Shown: piece after piece, positions 51,258 through 62,130 of the stretch | How positions within the stretch are numbered: the first letter of the stretch is position 1 | How the letters are laid out: every line of letters starts with the position of its first letter | Assembly (NCBI GenBank): GCA_905178155.1 | Contig: CAJINV010000013.1 | Coordinates: 1,388,392-1,452,391 of the forward strand | Direction of reading: 5' to 3' | DNA from: Amoebophrya sp. A120 | Lineage: Eukaryota; Sar; Dinophyceae; Syndiniales; Amoebophryaceae | DNA: 64,000 nucleotides | Translations under genes and position numbers: made by a program | Notes under the pieces: model-generated | Database searches by the model: none | What the model was told of the DNA's origin: nothing | The model's input: only the letters and a program-made list of their open reading frames with translations

Positions 51258-51307
51258 TACCAAAATCACGTCCGCGGACCGGGTTTTACCAAAATCACGT
51301 CCGCGGA
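51258..51307. repeat. 21-bp direct repeat with CCGCGG cores
   Basis: TACCAAAATCACGTCCGCGG plus A occurs at 51258-51278 and again at 51287-51307 (period 29 bp). It is located about 140 bp downstream of the ABC transporter stop codon. Confidence 0.8.
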
Positions 51308-51442
51308 TCGAAAAGCGATAGACGTTCATTCAAATTAGTAGTTCCGTGACTGCTTTGGAAACGTAAAAAGTGGGGGCTCATTTTCAACTATCATTTCTCC
51401 GTGCGATCCTGATCTTGTAAAAATTTCGTATAGAAGAATTAC

Positions 51443-54400
51443 TTATTCCGCAATCGGTTGCAGCGGCACGGAATCATCCACGTCGACACTTTCCCGTTCC
51501 TCCCGGGAGGTTTCAATCTGCCGTTTCACCAGGTCCTTGTACTTTTCACAGCGCTCCATCAGCTCGTCGTGCGTTCCCTGCGCCACCAAGCGGTTCCGGT
51601 CCAGGAAGAAAATCTGGTCCGCCCGGCGGACCGTGGAGAGCCGGTGCGCCACGATCAGTGTGGTGGTTTTGTTCTTCGTCGGACTTATTCCACCATTTTT
51701 GCCGTCGTCCGGCGTGTGCTGCACCAGTTGGTCGATGGCCTTCTGCACCAGGGCTTCTGACTCCGCGTCCAACGCGGAAGTTGCTTCGTCCAGCAGCAAG
51801 ATGTTTGGATTTGACATCAGCGCCCGGGCAATCGCGATCCGCTGCTTCTGCCCGCCGGACAGCCGGACGCCGCGTTCGCCGACCAGGGTGTCGTAGCCTT
51901 CCGGAAACTGCATGATGAAGTCGTGCGCGAACGCCAGTTTCGCGCACCGCATCACTTCCTGTTTCAATTTCTCTTCCGAGAGTTGCTTTTCTTCTTCCGA
52001 AACTTCTTCCCGCTTCAGCGTTTTCCCGTTTTCCTTGTTGTACAGGACGAATTTGTTGTGGAGCTCCTGCGCCCGGGACCCGTACGCGATGTTTTCCAGA
52101 ATCGACACCCCAAACAACACCGGCTCCTGCTGGACCCAGGCGAAGTTTTTGCGCAGGCTGGCGTGGTCGTAGTCCTGCACGTTCTTGCCCTCGAGGAGAA
52201 TCTGCCCGCCGGAACAGTCGTAGAACCGCTGGATCAGGTTGATGATCGTGGACTTCCCGCCCCCGGAGTGGCCGACGAAGGCGACCGTCTGGTAGCGCGG
52301 AATTTGGAAGGTCACCCGCTTCAACACGCGGATATCCGGTCGCGCCGGGTAGCAGAAGGACACATTTTGGAACTCCACGATCATGTTTGATGGCGGCTTG
52401 CTGCTCTGTGTCGTTGAAGGTTCAAGATCAGCAGTACTATTTTGCATCATGCGCGCGCCATTATCCACCACGACCTCAATCTCCCCAGACACAGTGGTGC
52501 TGCTGTTGCCGTTTTCCAACTCTAAATCGTGGTTCGGCGGGGCAACAACCGGGACGATCATTTTGTGATCCACATTTGCGGATGCAGGTGTTGTAGTTGT
52601 GTTGGTCATCAAAGCTGGATCTGTGGATGAATATTGTTGCGATTTGTCGTTGTTCGCGAAGACTATATGATTGTGATCTTCCATAACCGGTGCGTAGTAA
52701 AAGGCCTTGTCCTCCACGGTGACCAGAATTTTCGGCTTCCGGTCGATCAACTGGAAGGTCCTCTTTGCCGCACCCAGAGCCTGGTACAGAATCGCGATCA
52801 AGTGGACCAACAGAGAGATCGACCCGCCGACTTGGACCGCGTACACCAAAAACGCGATCAATTCGCCCGGTGTCATCCGCCCGTCCAGAACCAAATGTGC
52901 GCCGTACCAGATGACCAAATTGGTCACTCCGTAGCCGAGGACGGAGACAACCGCGATGAACCCGGCGTTCAGCATCTGCTTCAGAATCGCGAACCGGTAG
53001 ACCGTTTTTGACTTTCGGGGCGGGAACCAGCAGCAGCCCGTCTCGTTGTTGGGCAGGCAACAACCGCAGTAGTTGTCGGGGTCGAGGGTGGTCGGTAAGA
53101 CCCCCTGGGTCGCGTTCGGGTCGTCCTCCTCCAAAGGTGCCTCGCCCGCCCGGACAAGCGGCCCAACCAGTTGATTTTGGTCGCGGTTTGACGAGCTCCG
53201 CAGACTCTCTTTGGACGCAGAATTGGTACGCGCGCCAGGAGATGATCCCCCTGCCACTGCAGTAGCGGTCAAAATGCTGGACTCCTTGCTGACCACGTTC
53301 TGCATTTCGATCGTCGTGTGTCCGTTCCTCTGCGGATCCTTGTCCAAAAGCCGCTGTTTCTCGCTTTGCGAATCGTTTTTATCCGAGTCGTCGAATTTTT
53401 GGCACTCGCCCATCGCGTCGGGGTCGCCCAGGGTCCGGCGAAACCGCAGCACCTCCAGCTTCTCGGCCGCGAAACTGCGCATGGTGCGCACGTTCGAAAT
53501 CGCTTCCTGCGCGGTGTTGCTGGACTCGCCCAGCGCGTCGGTCGCCAGGGTCGACACTTTTTGCACGCGCCAGCCGTACCAAGTTAACGCCAAACCGACG
53601 AAGGGAACCACGCAGAAGGCGAGCACGGACAGGCGCCACGAAACCAGCACCATCATCACCGCGGATAAAGCGAGCTCGATGATCCCCCGGAGAAACATGG
53701 ACAAGTTACTCGTCGAAACGTCCTGCAGCGAGGTGCAGTCGCTGGTCAACCGCGACATCAATTCGCCCGTTTTTCTCTCGTCAAACATGGCCACCTCTTG
53801 GCACACGATCGCGGAGAACAGTTTGAAGCGCAGCCTGGCCACTACCCGCTCCCCCGCCGCATTGAAAATGAAGGACCGGACCATGGTTGCGACCGCACCG
53901 ATGGTCAGGAGAATCATTAACTGCGCCGCCAGCGTGTTCACGTCTTCCCGTTTCGTTTGGTCCGGCTTCGTGGTAGACTGACCGGTGGCGGAGTCGTCTC
54001 TTGTGATCATGATTTCGTTATCAAATGTAAAAGTGTCTGGGTCTGGAAGATTCTGAGATTTGCCATGCATGTTTTGCATGACCCAGTATGTCTGGAATGC
54101 ACGACCGCGCATCACAGATTTTGAGCGGGCTTCCTGATGCCTACTCCGCATGACAAACGCTCTCCCCGCGTAGCACAAACTAGACTCCTCTTCCTTGCTG
54201 GTCATGCAATACAGATTTTTCTAGAGTCCAAAGAAAGTTAGCATCACAAGTTCCAATCTGCCAGACCCAGAAATTTTTACATTTGATACTCGTCCATCAA
54301 CTTTCCAAACATCAGGGGAAGGAGCAGCGGTGGGAGCAGGGAGATGATCAGAAACACCATCCCGATGGACAACCACACCCACTCGGGCTTCGCCAAGTCG

Positions 54401-54591
54401 ACGATGCGCCACAGACTGGGGGCCTTGTCCTGCTCATTTTGCTGGGCAGGTGAAACGGAAGGCTTGGAGGGTGTCATCTCTGCGACGGCCAAAGTACCAG
54501 CAGGCTCCTTCACGGACAGGCTTTTTTCTTGCGCAGTAACGATCTTATCGGGAGCGCCAGGAGATGGCTCGTCTGACATTGTGGCTGTCAT
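51443..54591 (-). CDS. ABC half-transporter, ABCB/TAP-like, 957 aa
   Basis: Exons 54289-54591 and 51443-54013 are joined across an introner. Start MTATMSDEPSPGAPDKIV; MSDEP 12 bases later is an alternative. One membrane domain (TM1 WVWLSIGMVFLIISLLPPLL; coupling region GERVVARLRFKLFSAIVCQE) precedes one C-terminal nucleotide-binding domain: Walker A GHSGGGKST, Q-loop AWVQQEPVLFG, signature LSGGQKQRIAIARAL, Walker B NILLLDEATSALD, H-loop IVAHRLS. It must dimerise to work. The family exports peptides, lipids or drugs, or serves mitochondria/endosomes; the substrate is not predictable. Odd points are two low-complexity inserts: about 165 residues between the fourth and fifth membrane helices (Cys-rich CGCCLPNNETGCCW) and about 115 residues before the nucleotide-binding domain. 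The introner falls just after TM1. Confidence 0.9.
54019..54288 (-). mobile_element. Introner, family 1, in the ABC transporter gene
   Basis: A 270-bp element with inverted ends TATCAAATGTAAAAATTTCT (gene strand) and its complement on the other side. The duplication is imperfect: gene-strand ACGAG before and ACGAA after. Removing 275 bp gives LMDEIMITRDDSATG in frame. It is sense-oriented relative to the host. A GTATCA donor is available, but no AG acceptor lies within the duplication. Confidence 0.92.
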
Positions 54592-56587
54592 CTTGATGCA
54601 AGAGGTTACCTTAAGTATGTTTCTAGGAAAAATCGTACAAAGAAAATAGAAAAGCAAAATGTGTCTGAAAATCAATCGAAATCTGACTTCCTCTCCTAGG
54701 AGGCTACTGTTCTGTTGTGGTGCGGGTGCTCGATCGGAAAGAAAATTTCCACGGAAGATGCAGCTTGAAAATAAAGGCGTTTGATCTGAAAATCAAAATG
54801 TGGGGCGAACTTGAAGTGAAATAACTGGAGACACTGTGGGTTTGTTTTTGAAATTTCGAATCACGACTGGACCAAGGTTGCCAATTTGCGTTTGCCGACT
54901 TTTTTACGAATCACTTTTACTTTTCTGAATCACTTTTACGACTTCGATTCGACAAGGGACGGCTTTTGTGGACGATTGCGACTTGCAAATGCACGAGCGA
55001 AAGCAAACTTTGTACTAACTTGTGTGTGCAACAGCTTTGAATTTGCGAAAAAATCCTCGAAGGCGCTCGAAAATCTCCTGGCAATTCTGTCTCTCTTGCT
55101 TTTCGACTGAATAATATATGGCTGTAGTAGTACAGTATCCTGTGTTGGATTTCGATTTGGAAAAAACGGAACAGAAAAACATCAGAACTGTGATGTGCCG
55201 AACTACAAAAGTTTTTTCCGCAAAAACAAAAGGTTGTACATCTGGATGCGATGGAGAAAAGAAAAAGATCGCAAGCTGTGTGTAAAAAAACAGGTGACCG
55301 AAATCCTTCAAATCTCGTGCGTTTCTGCGCAATTATGTCTATCTCTCAACACAGATAGGGAAAAGTCAACGTAGTAATGAACACAACAGGCCTTCCTCTT
55401 CTCGCAGTCGCTGGTATCTCGTCGCAAAGCCTTGATCCATGATACTCGGGGATCTACGACTTCTTCCGTGTCAATACAAGATAGAATATGTTGGATGAAG
55501 ATTCAGATTCTGCAAACTCAAAGCCGCTGACAATTTGAACTACTGCAAGCAAGAGCAGGCGACCAACATTCTGTCGTGAACGTGATCGATGCGGTGCGGG
55601 CAACCAAAATGTCGATGACATGAGAGCGATATGCACCTACATGCCTTTGTTCAAATCGTCTGCAATGCGTATGCTGCAAATGCAAAAATTCAACATCATC
55701 TCCGTGCACTATTCGTCTCTTTTGTTCCCTCCTCTGCCTTCACGGCGCGTGGTCGGCACGTGGTGCTTTTTAGGAGATTGATGCTGCGAGCGTGGTGCGC
55801 TTCCAGTTTCAATTCTAATACAGTGCGGAAATTACAAAGAATGTTGCCTAGGGTATGCAAAAGAGACTGCAAGCAGAGTCGATAGAATCGTCCAGCACCA
55901 GCTATCGGGCTATCCCGCTGCTATCTTCTTTATTTTGCTTCGTACTTTTTACAAAATTGCATGGGCGATTATGCACATGACTTGGTGGTCGTACATACCT
56001 GAGAAACTTATCGTCAAATTCTGCACCATTTGGATAAAATGGGTAAAAATTTGCAAGGCCAAAATGCAAGCAGGTATCCAAGAAAAAAACTGTGTTAGTG
56101 TAAGTCTTTTGGGAAAACAGCATCACAAGTTCGTCTGCCTTGACAGGAAAAACTTGTCATGCACAGATAGTAAGGGAAAACACATAGGAATGGAGCCGAT
56201 CATGCATGTCGAGCATGACAAGTATAACTGTTTTGCATTTTCTGCATCACAGATTTACACTTACACAGTTTTTTTCTTGGATAGCAGGTGTGCAGGGTTT
56301 ACTGCGACAACTGCTTCTGTGTTAAATCGATTCATCTGTCAAAGCTTAATTGATTTTACTTCTGCGTATTCATTCTTCGAAGCGAACGAAACAAGAAATA
56401 GCGAGCACTAGCTTGCTGTTTTTTTTTTCCACTTTAGTTGAGATGTTAAACATCATTCACATTCGGTATAAGGTAAGTTTTCTCAAAACAGGAGGGTCGT
56501 CGTGCTCCTGCTTCTTCAAAGGCTCTTCCCAACAACTAGACATCGTCCTCAATCTAGTGCCGTCGCTCGACTGTGCAAGACGTGGTT
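54592..56587. other. Spacer between ABC transporter and acylated repeat protein
   Basis: Mostly AT-rich with no certain gene. It hosts a 209-bp introner-like element (56075-56283), implying a transcribed exon here. On the + strand a frame of about 80 residues (CGNYKECCLGYAKETASRVD ... KICKAKMQAGVQGLLRQLLL) runs through the element site. On the - strand a short frame (CLHFGLANFYPFYPNGAEFD) ends at a good donor (GTATGTAC, 55998). I cannot choose between them. Confidence 0.35.
56075..56283 (+). mobile_element. Introner-like element with divergent termini
   Basis: A 209-bp element with inverted ends TATCCAAGAAAAAAACTGTG and CACAGTTTTTTTCTTGGATA, flanked by GCAGG (56070-56074 and 56284-56288). 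It shares TAT...ATA ends, 5-bp duplication and interior words (GCATCACAAGT, GCATGACAAG) with family 1 but not the GTCTGGGTCTGG core. On the + strand the duplication supplies canonical GT-AG borders (CAG|GTATCC ... GATAGCAG|G). Confidence 0.8.
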
Positions 56588-57467
56588 CTACAGCTTCGGA
56601 TTGTACGAACCTCGGTACCATCCGGAATCAAACCCACGGCTCTTCTCCTCGTACTTCATAGCCGGATCTTGAAACGCGGAAGGACCCCGGTCCATCCAGT
56701 CTGAGGTAGGATTTTTTTTGGCGACAATTGGCTTCGATTCCCCTTGGTAGTAATAGGGCGCTGGACCTCATTCTAAATTTTTTTGCGATCGTAATCAGGG
56801 AATTATCGAAACAGAAAACGACAAATCGTAGATTTTGTATACGTACTTACCTTCCGCGAAGCCACGCTCCACGTTTGTCGTCTCCATCTTTTTCAGTGCG
56901 GTCCCCGCTTTCGTTCCCTGCTGCATGGTATGCACTGCAAACATGTCTGGGTCTCGAGAGAGAATAAAGTTGAAGTTATGCTTATGACGCAAACGCAATT
57001 CAGCTAATAATGAGCGGACTGTAACTACTGCACCGCCAAGCATGCCAGGTTTTGGCATGATCTTCGCTCTGCGTATCGTATTGACGAGACGAAGCTTCGT
57101 TTGCGGATGACAGACAAGAGGAATGCTACGTGGCAATGCAATACAGAACTCAGAGTCATCGTCATCGTCATTCCAGACGAGCATGACAAATCCCGCGATC
57201 TTCCAGAATCACACATATTTGCGATGCATACATCATCGGATCAGCGGCGGAAGAACGGTACCACCCGGACTGGAAGCCACGCTCCTCTGGCGTGGTCATG
57301 TTACGGTTCAATTTTGCGGACGTCAACCCGTCCGCGCCTTGCCCTAATTTTTTCTTCGATGTCGCCGTTCCCAGTGCCTGCGGATACCCATCGCCGGCAC
57401 CTGCCTTTTTCGACTTGGTCATCGAAGCGTCCGGCTTTCGCTCCTCTGCACAACAAACGGCGCCCAT
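56588..57467 (-). CDS. 140-aa acylated protein with RGF-SGWYR repeats
   Basis: Three exons (57231-57467, 56851-56923, 56588-56700) sum to 423 bp. Intron 1 is an introner (307 bp with its duplication); intron 2 is GTAAGT-CTCAG (56701-56850). The start MGAVCCAEERK has Gly2 for myristoylation and Cys5/Cys6 for palmitoylation, so a membrane-attached protein is likely. The motif RGFQSGWYRSS (residues about 63-73) recurs as RGFDSGWYRGS just before the C-terminal YNPKL; a partial copy (ERGFAED) lies between. The N-terminal 60 residues are Lys/Ala/Gly-rich. I do not recognise the family. Phase closure across three exons and the recurring motif make it a real gene. Confidence 0.78.
56929..57230 (+). 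mobile_element. Introner, family 1, diverged copy
   Basis: A 302-bp element with decayed inverted ends (TATGCACTGCAAACATGTCT and ATATTTGCGATGCATA). The duplication is degraded (gene strand TGATG before, CCATG after; three of five bases agree). Removal of 307 bp restores the host frame (SSAADPMMQQGTKAG). The interior matches the sense strand of other copies when read on +, so it is antisense to its - strand host, the only clear antisense case in the window. Confidence 0.8.
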
Positions 57468-58830
57468 CTTTCGTTTTTTCGTGAACAGGTAAAAGGGTTT
57501 TTCCGCGGATTCGCTGGTGAAGGGGAAAAAAATGGTAGGCTTAAAGCGGCTTATTTTTCTCTTATGTAGTTGGCGCAGATATAAATACAGGGATAAACGA
57601 TCAACTTAATTACGGCACTAGGAAGACTTCTGTGTGGGACAAGTCAGTGTCTTTTAGTGGGAAAATTTGAATACTTACTGTTGTAGAAACCGACGCTCTG
57701 ATAGAATTCTGCCACCTCCTACTCCTCCTATTCAGAAGGTCAACATCCTTGGAGGTCCTTCATAACACCTGTGGTTTTTTCAGTTTTGTGAGAAACTAGA
57801 ATGAAATCAATTGCTCTGGTGACTCGCACGTAGGATGAAGAAATTGCTCTGCACATATCAGTGATCATCCGTGGTCATGCGATCACTCAGCGATCACTGG
57901 ATGTTTCGGCGGCAGTCCGCTACTACTGTCTGCTCGTCACCGAACCTGTACTTGTTGGCTTCTCACGCCAGGTGTGATGTTTTATAAGTTTTACATATAC
58001 ATACTCGATGGAGGTTATTTTCCTGTTTTTCACGAACCGAGGGTTTGATGAAGATGAAAGCCTCAACATAGACCGAGTGAAGCCACTTCCATTTCGTTAA
58101 CAGGACACTTTGATCTGCGTGGTTCCAGTGGGTCTTGTATATATAGTTGAAACACTTGTTAAATTTCTTCTTCTTGGAGGCTTCGCTCGATAGACCACAA
58201 TGCCCACGACTGCATGGTCGCTTTTCCTGGCGCTACCCTTTGGCAGCGCCAGCAACGGCGAGGGCCCGCTGTTTATTTTCAAAGTCGTACTACGCTGACC
58301 GTAGTTGCTTTAATATTTCCCTATCGAGAATCAATGGGGGCGAAGACGTACTGGGGGATTAGTGTGCTGTTCCGAAAAAAGCGTGTCATGGTGGGTCGGT
58401 TACTGCTCATGCTGAAATGATGCTGCAATGAATGTGATAATAATATTTTCATGCGGGTGGTACTATAAATATGGAAGCTTCTACTCTAGGGTCCTGAGTA
58501 CGAGGAAAAATCGTGTGACGACTTTTTTCGAGATCCATCAGTTGGAAAAACCTGACGAAATAACGCAATTGAAATGACATACCACTGGAAACCAACGCGA
58601 CGGCGCTATTCATTTGGATGCTCTGCCAATAAAACAAGAACGTCCCTATAATTGCAAACGAAATTATGTCCAGCTGTCATGTAAAAAAGCAGGCTAGTGT
58701 AATGCTCTGTGGAAAAAACGTTCAATGACACAATGATCACATGACAATGTACAGTTTGGTAAAACTACCCCCGTCGATATTATCCCAAAAGCTTCGTTCT
58801 TACATTCAAGTACTGTTACATGCCATCCAT
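57468..58830. other. Intergenic spacer
   Basis: No gene or repeat family recognised. It holds the upstream region of the acylated protein gene and the 3' flank of the kinase gene. Confidence 0.45.
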
Positions 58831-61055
58831 CTAGATTCCCAGAGGTTTTGCCTCAGCCACCTCGGCCTCGATGTCCTCACCGGCCTCCAAGGCCTGCTCC
58901 CACTTGATGACCTGTGCGACGCCCTCAATGAACAGGTTGCAGAGCTGCACCTCGGACATCCCCAGCCTATCGGCGTTGCTGATATCCCAGGTACCCCCGG
59001 TGGATGCGGAGTCTACGCCGGCGGTGCCGCGGGCCTGGAGCTTCATCTTCTTCAGGATGTCCTTGAAGTCCGGGCGGGCGGAGAAGAGCGGGAGCTTCAC
59101 CATGGTGCCCGCGCGGAGTCCGGTGCCGAGGTTGGACGGGCAGGTGAGGATGTATCCCAGATGGTCACTGTGCATGAAGTCGTACCCTTCGGACTTCAGG
59201 CACTCCTGCACCGCCTTGGTCGCGTTGGCAAACCGCGTGAAGATGGCGTGGATGTTGTCACCTGGTAGTAGTAGTTGTTATACACAGTCATCGAAAAGTA
59301 GATATCATACGATAATACTTTCGTCTCGTTTTCTTTCTCGAGCTGGAATCGATTCAATATCAAAAAGAAAAGAGCTGCATACCTTTCTCCATGGACACAA
59401 TGCGCAGCTGATCCTCCTCGTTGACCCAGACGAAGAAGTTCTCCGCGTCGTTGTGGAAGATGCCCCGGGCGTCCGGCCAGTGGCGGCCGCAGCCGGAGGA
59501 GAGCAGCAGGGTGGAATCCGGCTCCTGGAACAGGTTGCCCGCGTTACGCAGGTGCTCTTCCTTCTCCGCGGACATACCAAAGATCCCCTGGTCGTCCATC
59601 GACTTGGACCCGTTCAGCGGGAAGTACTGACCCTTCAGCTCTCCCTCCATCTTCATCAGGCCCTTGACGCAGACGCGCTCGGTCTCGCGACGCTCCTCAA
59701 AGGTGCACGCGGGTGGGAGGGGGAGACCGCGGACGGAACGACCGGTGCGGCACCGGGTGGTCAGGCCTGAGGGTTCGTTTGCGCGCTTTGATTTATGGGT
59801 AGAAAGTTTCAGTTAGTTAAGTTTGTCGAGCAGTGTATGCAAACGAACCAAAGATGAATAACTGCTGGCAAAGGTGTAACGAAATGATGATGAGTGTGAT
59901 CATACATAGTCATACACATCAACAATCTAAAAGTAGTTCTCTCATACAGTAGTTTCCCGTCGGGTCGATCTTCGTCGTGGAGAGTTCGTCGATGTTCATG
60001 TTTGTCGTGTGCACTGCGTCGGCCGGGTAGTCGCCGTTCCTCTTGCCAATGACGATGTCGAACAGGTCCTTGAACGTGGTGAAGCAGTCCTCATCTCCTG
60101 CCACCAGCCCGCAGGTGAGAATGTGCGGGTGTCCCGGGTTGTCGATGCCGGTCTTGATGCACTTGGCGAGCGACACCCCGCCCGGGGTGGTCACGTTCTT
60201 GTACTTTTCGTAGATTTCCGGGTGGTCGCGCAGCGCCAGCGCGCACAGGTTGCCGTGGTTGGACAGGTCGGGCAGCTGGTCCGGGCACTTGTCCCCCGGG
60301 AAGGTCGCGCCCTTCTCCTCGCAGTAGTACTCCTTGTCGCCGCACCCCAGCTTGATCCAGTCCGGGAGAGTCTGCACGTTCAGGGCCAGGCCGTACGGCG
60401 GATAATTCGGGTCCTTGACCAATCCCTCGTCACTCAAGTGCTTCGAGAAGTGCTGGAGCAGCTTCTTGTCCAGGCCCGCCTTGAACTGCTCCTTCGTAAT
60501 CTTTCCCGACTCGTCCACGTTCATCTTACTGAAGATCTGCTCCGTCTCGTCCGCCGTCATGCCCATGTCCCCGAAGATCTTCTTCATCTCCTCCATGTCC
60601 AAGTCTCCCGAATGGTCCTGGTCGATCTGCGCAAACACCTTCTCGGCGTTCACCAAAGGGCGGAACCCCTCGATGCGGTTCTTGTTGTTCAGCTTCGCCT
60701 CGATCGCGTGTTGCAGCTCCGGAAACATGTTGCCCTTCCACTTCGCTTCCGACACCGAGGCGCCGCCCTCCGGGTCGAGTTTGTCCATGAACTCCTGCGC
60801 CTTCTCCTTGTTCAGCCCGAGCGCGGCCAGCGCGCGACGGAGCTCCTTCTTGTCAATCTCGTTGCTGTTGTTCGTGTCCAGCTGCTTGAAGACCGACGCG
60901 AGGAACACCGCGGGGTCCCGACCGGACGCGGTCATCTTCGCAGCTGCCGCGGGGGCTGCAGCTGCTTTTGGGGCGGGGGCGGACGCGGCGGCGGCCGGGA
61001 CGGCGCCGGGACCGCTGGCGGTCGCGCCTTGGGCTGTACTGGCTCCGCAACCCAT
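58831..61055 (-). CDS. N-myristoylated EF-hand / phosphagen (guanidino) kinase fusion
   Basis: Three exons (59948-61055, 59383-59766, 58831-59261) total 1,923 bp = 640 residues; introns GT-AG (donors GTATGA and GTATGC). MGCGAST gives myristoylation at Gly2 and possible palmitoylation at Cys3; an Ala/Pro linker follows. EF-hand loops: 60-71 (DTNNSNEIDKKE), a degenerate one near 94, 145-156 (DQDHSGDLDMEE) and 179-190. From about 200 a full phosphagen kinase follows: N domain (HLSDEGLVKDPNYPPYGLAL; HPHILTCGLVAGDEDCF), arginine cluster TTRCRTGRSVRG (372-383), NEED box VNEEDQLRI, catalytic Cys538 in CPSNLGT, and RGTAGVDS...DISNADRLG. All key residues are present, so ATP:guanidino phosphotransfer should work. 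Substrate (arginine, creatine or other) is not decidable by eye. Calcium control at a membrane is inferred from the fused modules. Confidence 0.93.
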
Positions 61056-62130
61056 TTGTTTATTTTCTTATGCTTTCAACTTTTGGACGACTGTCGAGTT
61101 GTTTATAGAATTGGGGAAAAATAAATCCCGGGTGTGAAGAACGAAGATTTTTTTGATTATTTTACGGGTGCTCCGGCTGGGGTTACCTGGACTGAAATGG
61201 TTTCTCTACTTTCTTGCATAATGTAATGCGGTGGAGTGGACGTCGTGAGAAAGTAAAGTCACAAGCGGTACGATGACGATACGAAAAACTGGTGCAACGT
61301 ACGGCGGAGAAAGACAGAACGGACCGATGATTCTATTCTTTTCAGATTAGACGTAGAGTCACTTTTCCGTGCAGCTATGCCTCCTGCGTGAAAGCAAGTA
61401 AAAAGCAACTGGCTGTGTAGGATTTCCACAAAAAACCGAGTCGGTCTTTAGCATGAAAAAAAGGTCAAAATTGTGTTTCAAACCGAATTCTGCGAGGTAG
61501 CACCAAAAAAAGTGAAACCGACTTGCGACTTCTCGGTACAAAGGTAGGAGTTGGGAAAAAAGACCGTGACCGGACGCCGAGTGCCTCACGCTTTCTGTCC
61601 GACAAATGGCAAAAATAAAAGACCGAGGAATATTACGGACGAGTTTCTGACGGACAACAAGTGCGGTTCTGTTGTTTGTTTAGAGTCTCACGGTTACTGG
61701 ACCGACAAGTCAGGGGAAAACTACAGGAGAAAGATATGCAGTAGCAGTGTTTCCTCGTCTGCTTCCTTTCCCTTAACGGGAGGTAAGTTGTAGTAACTAA
61801 TGGCGCACTTTATTAAGAAGCTGTGGTGTCAATTCCTTTTGCAGGAGGTGGCAAGCAGAGTGAATGAATGTAAGTACTTATCAAGTTTTGGCTTCGCGTT
61901 TTGCGTGTCATATCATCAAGATCAACAATCAGACCAACCATTTCATAGATATCATACATGCGTGCAGCTCCTGGCTTACTTTCGGTGTGTATTCAAGCTT
62001 CGTGTCAATGCATAATACACGTGAAAGAAAAACGGCGTCGCTCACTAGGTACAGTGGGTTAGCTCTTTCGAGCGAAAGCGAAACAAAAGTCGTAGTGTAC
62101 GGAAACAAAGAATACTAAGCGCCACTAAAA
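61056..62130. other. Intergenic spacer
   Basis: Upstream region of the kinase gene and 3' flank of the mucin-like gene. Short + strand frames here lack motifs and sensible composition. No repeat recognised. Confidence 0.45.

Larger units (their letters stand above)
50000..51442. other. Intergenic spacer with a perfect hairpin and a short tandem repeat
   Basis: No gene recognised. It contains the hairpin at 50677-50718 and a 21-bp direct repeat (51258-51278 and 51287-51307), listed separately. Confidence 0.5.

Noticed and set aside
53990-54205. Apparent N terminus MTSKEEESSLCYAGRAF for the ABC transporter
   Set aside because: It is translated introner; the real N terminus is in the upstream exon ending at 54289.
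58741-59770. Open frames of 175 and 299 residues on the + strand
   Set aside because: Antisense shadows of kinase exons 2 and 3.
60009-61124. 371-residue open frame on the + strand
   Set aside because: It is an antisense shadow of the EF-hand/phosphagen kinase exon, Val/Leu/Arg-rich without motifs.
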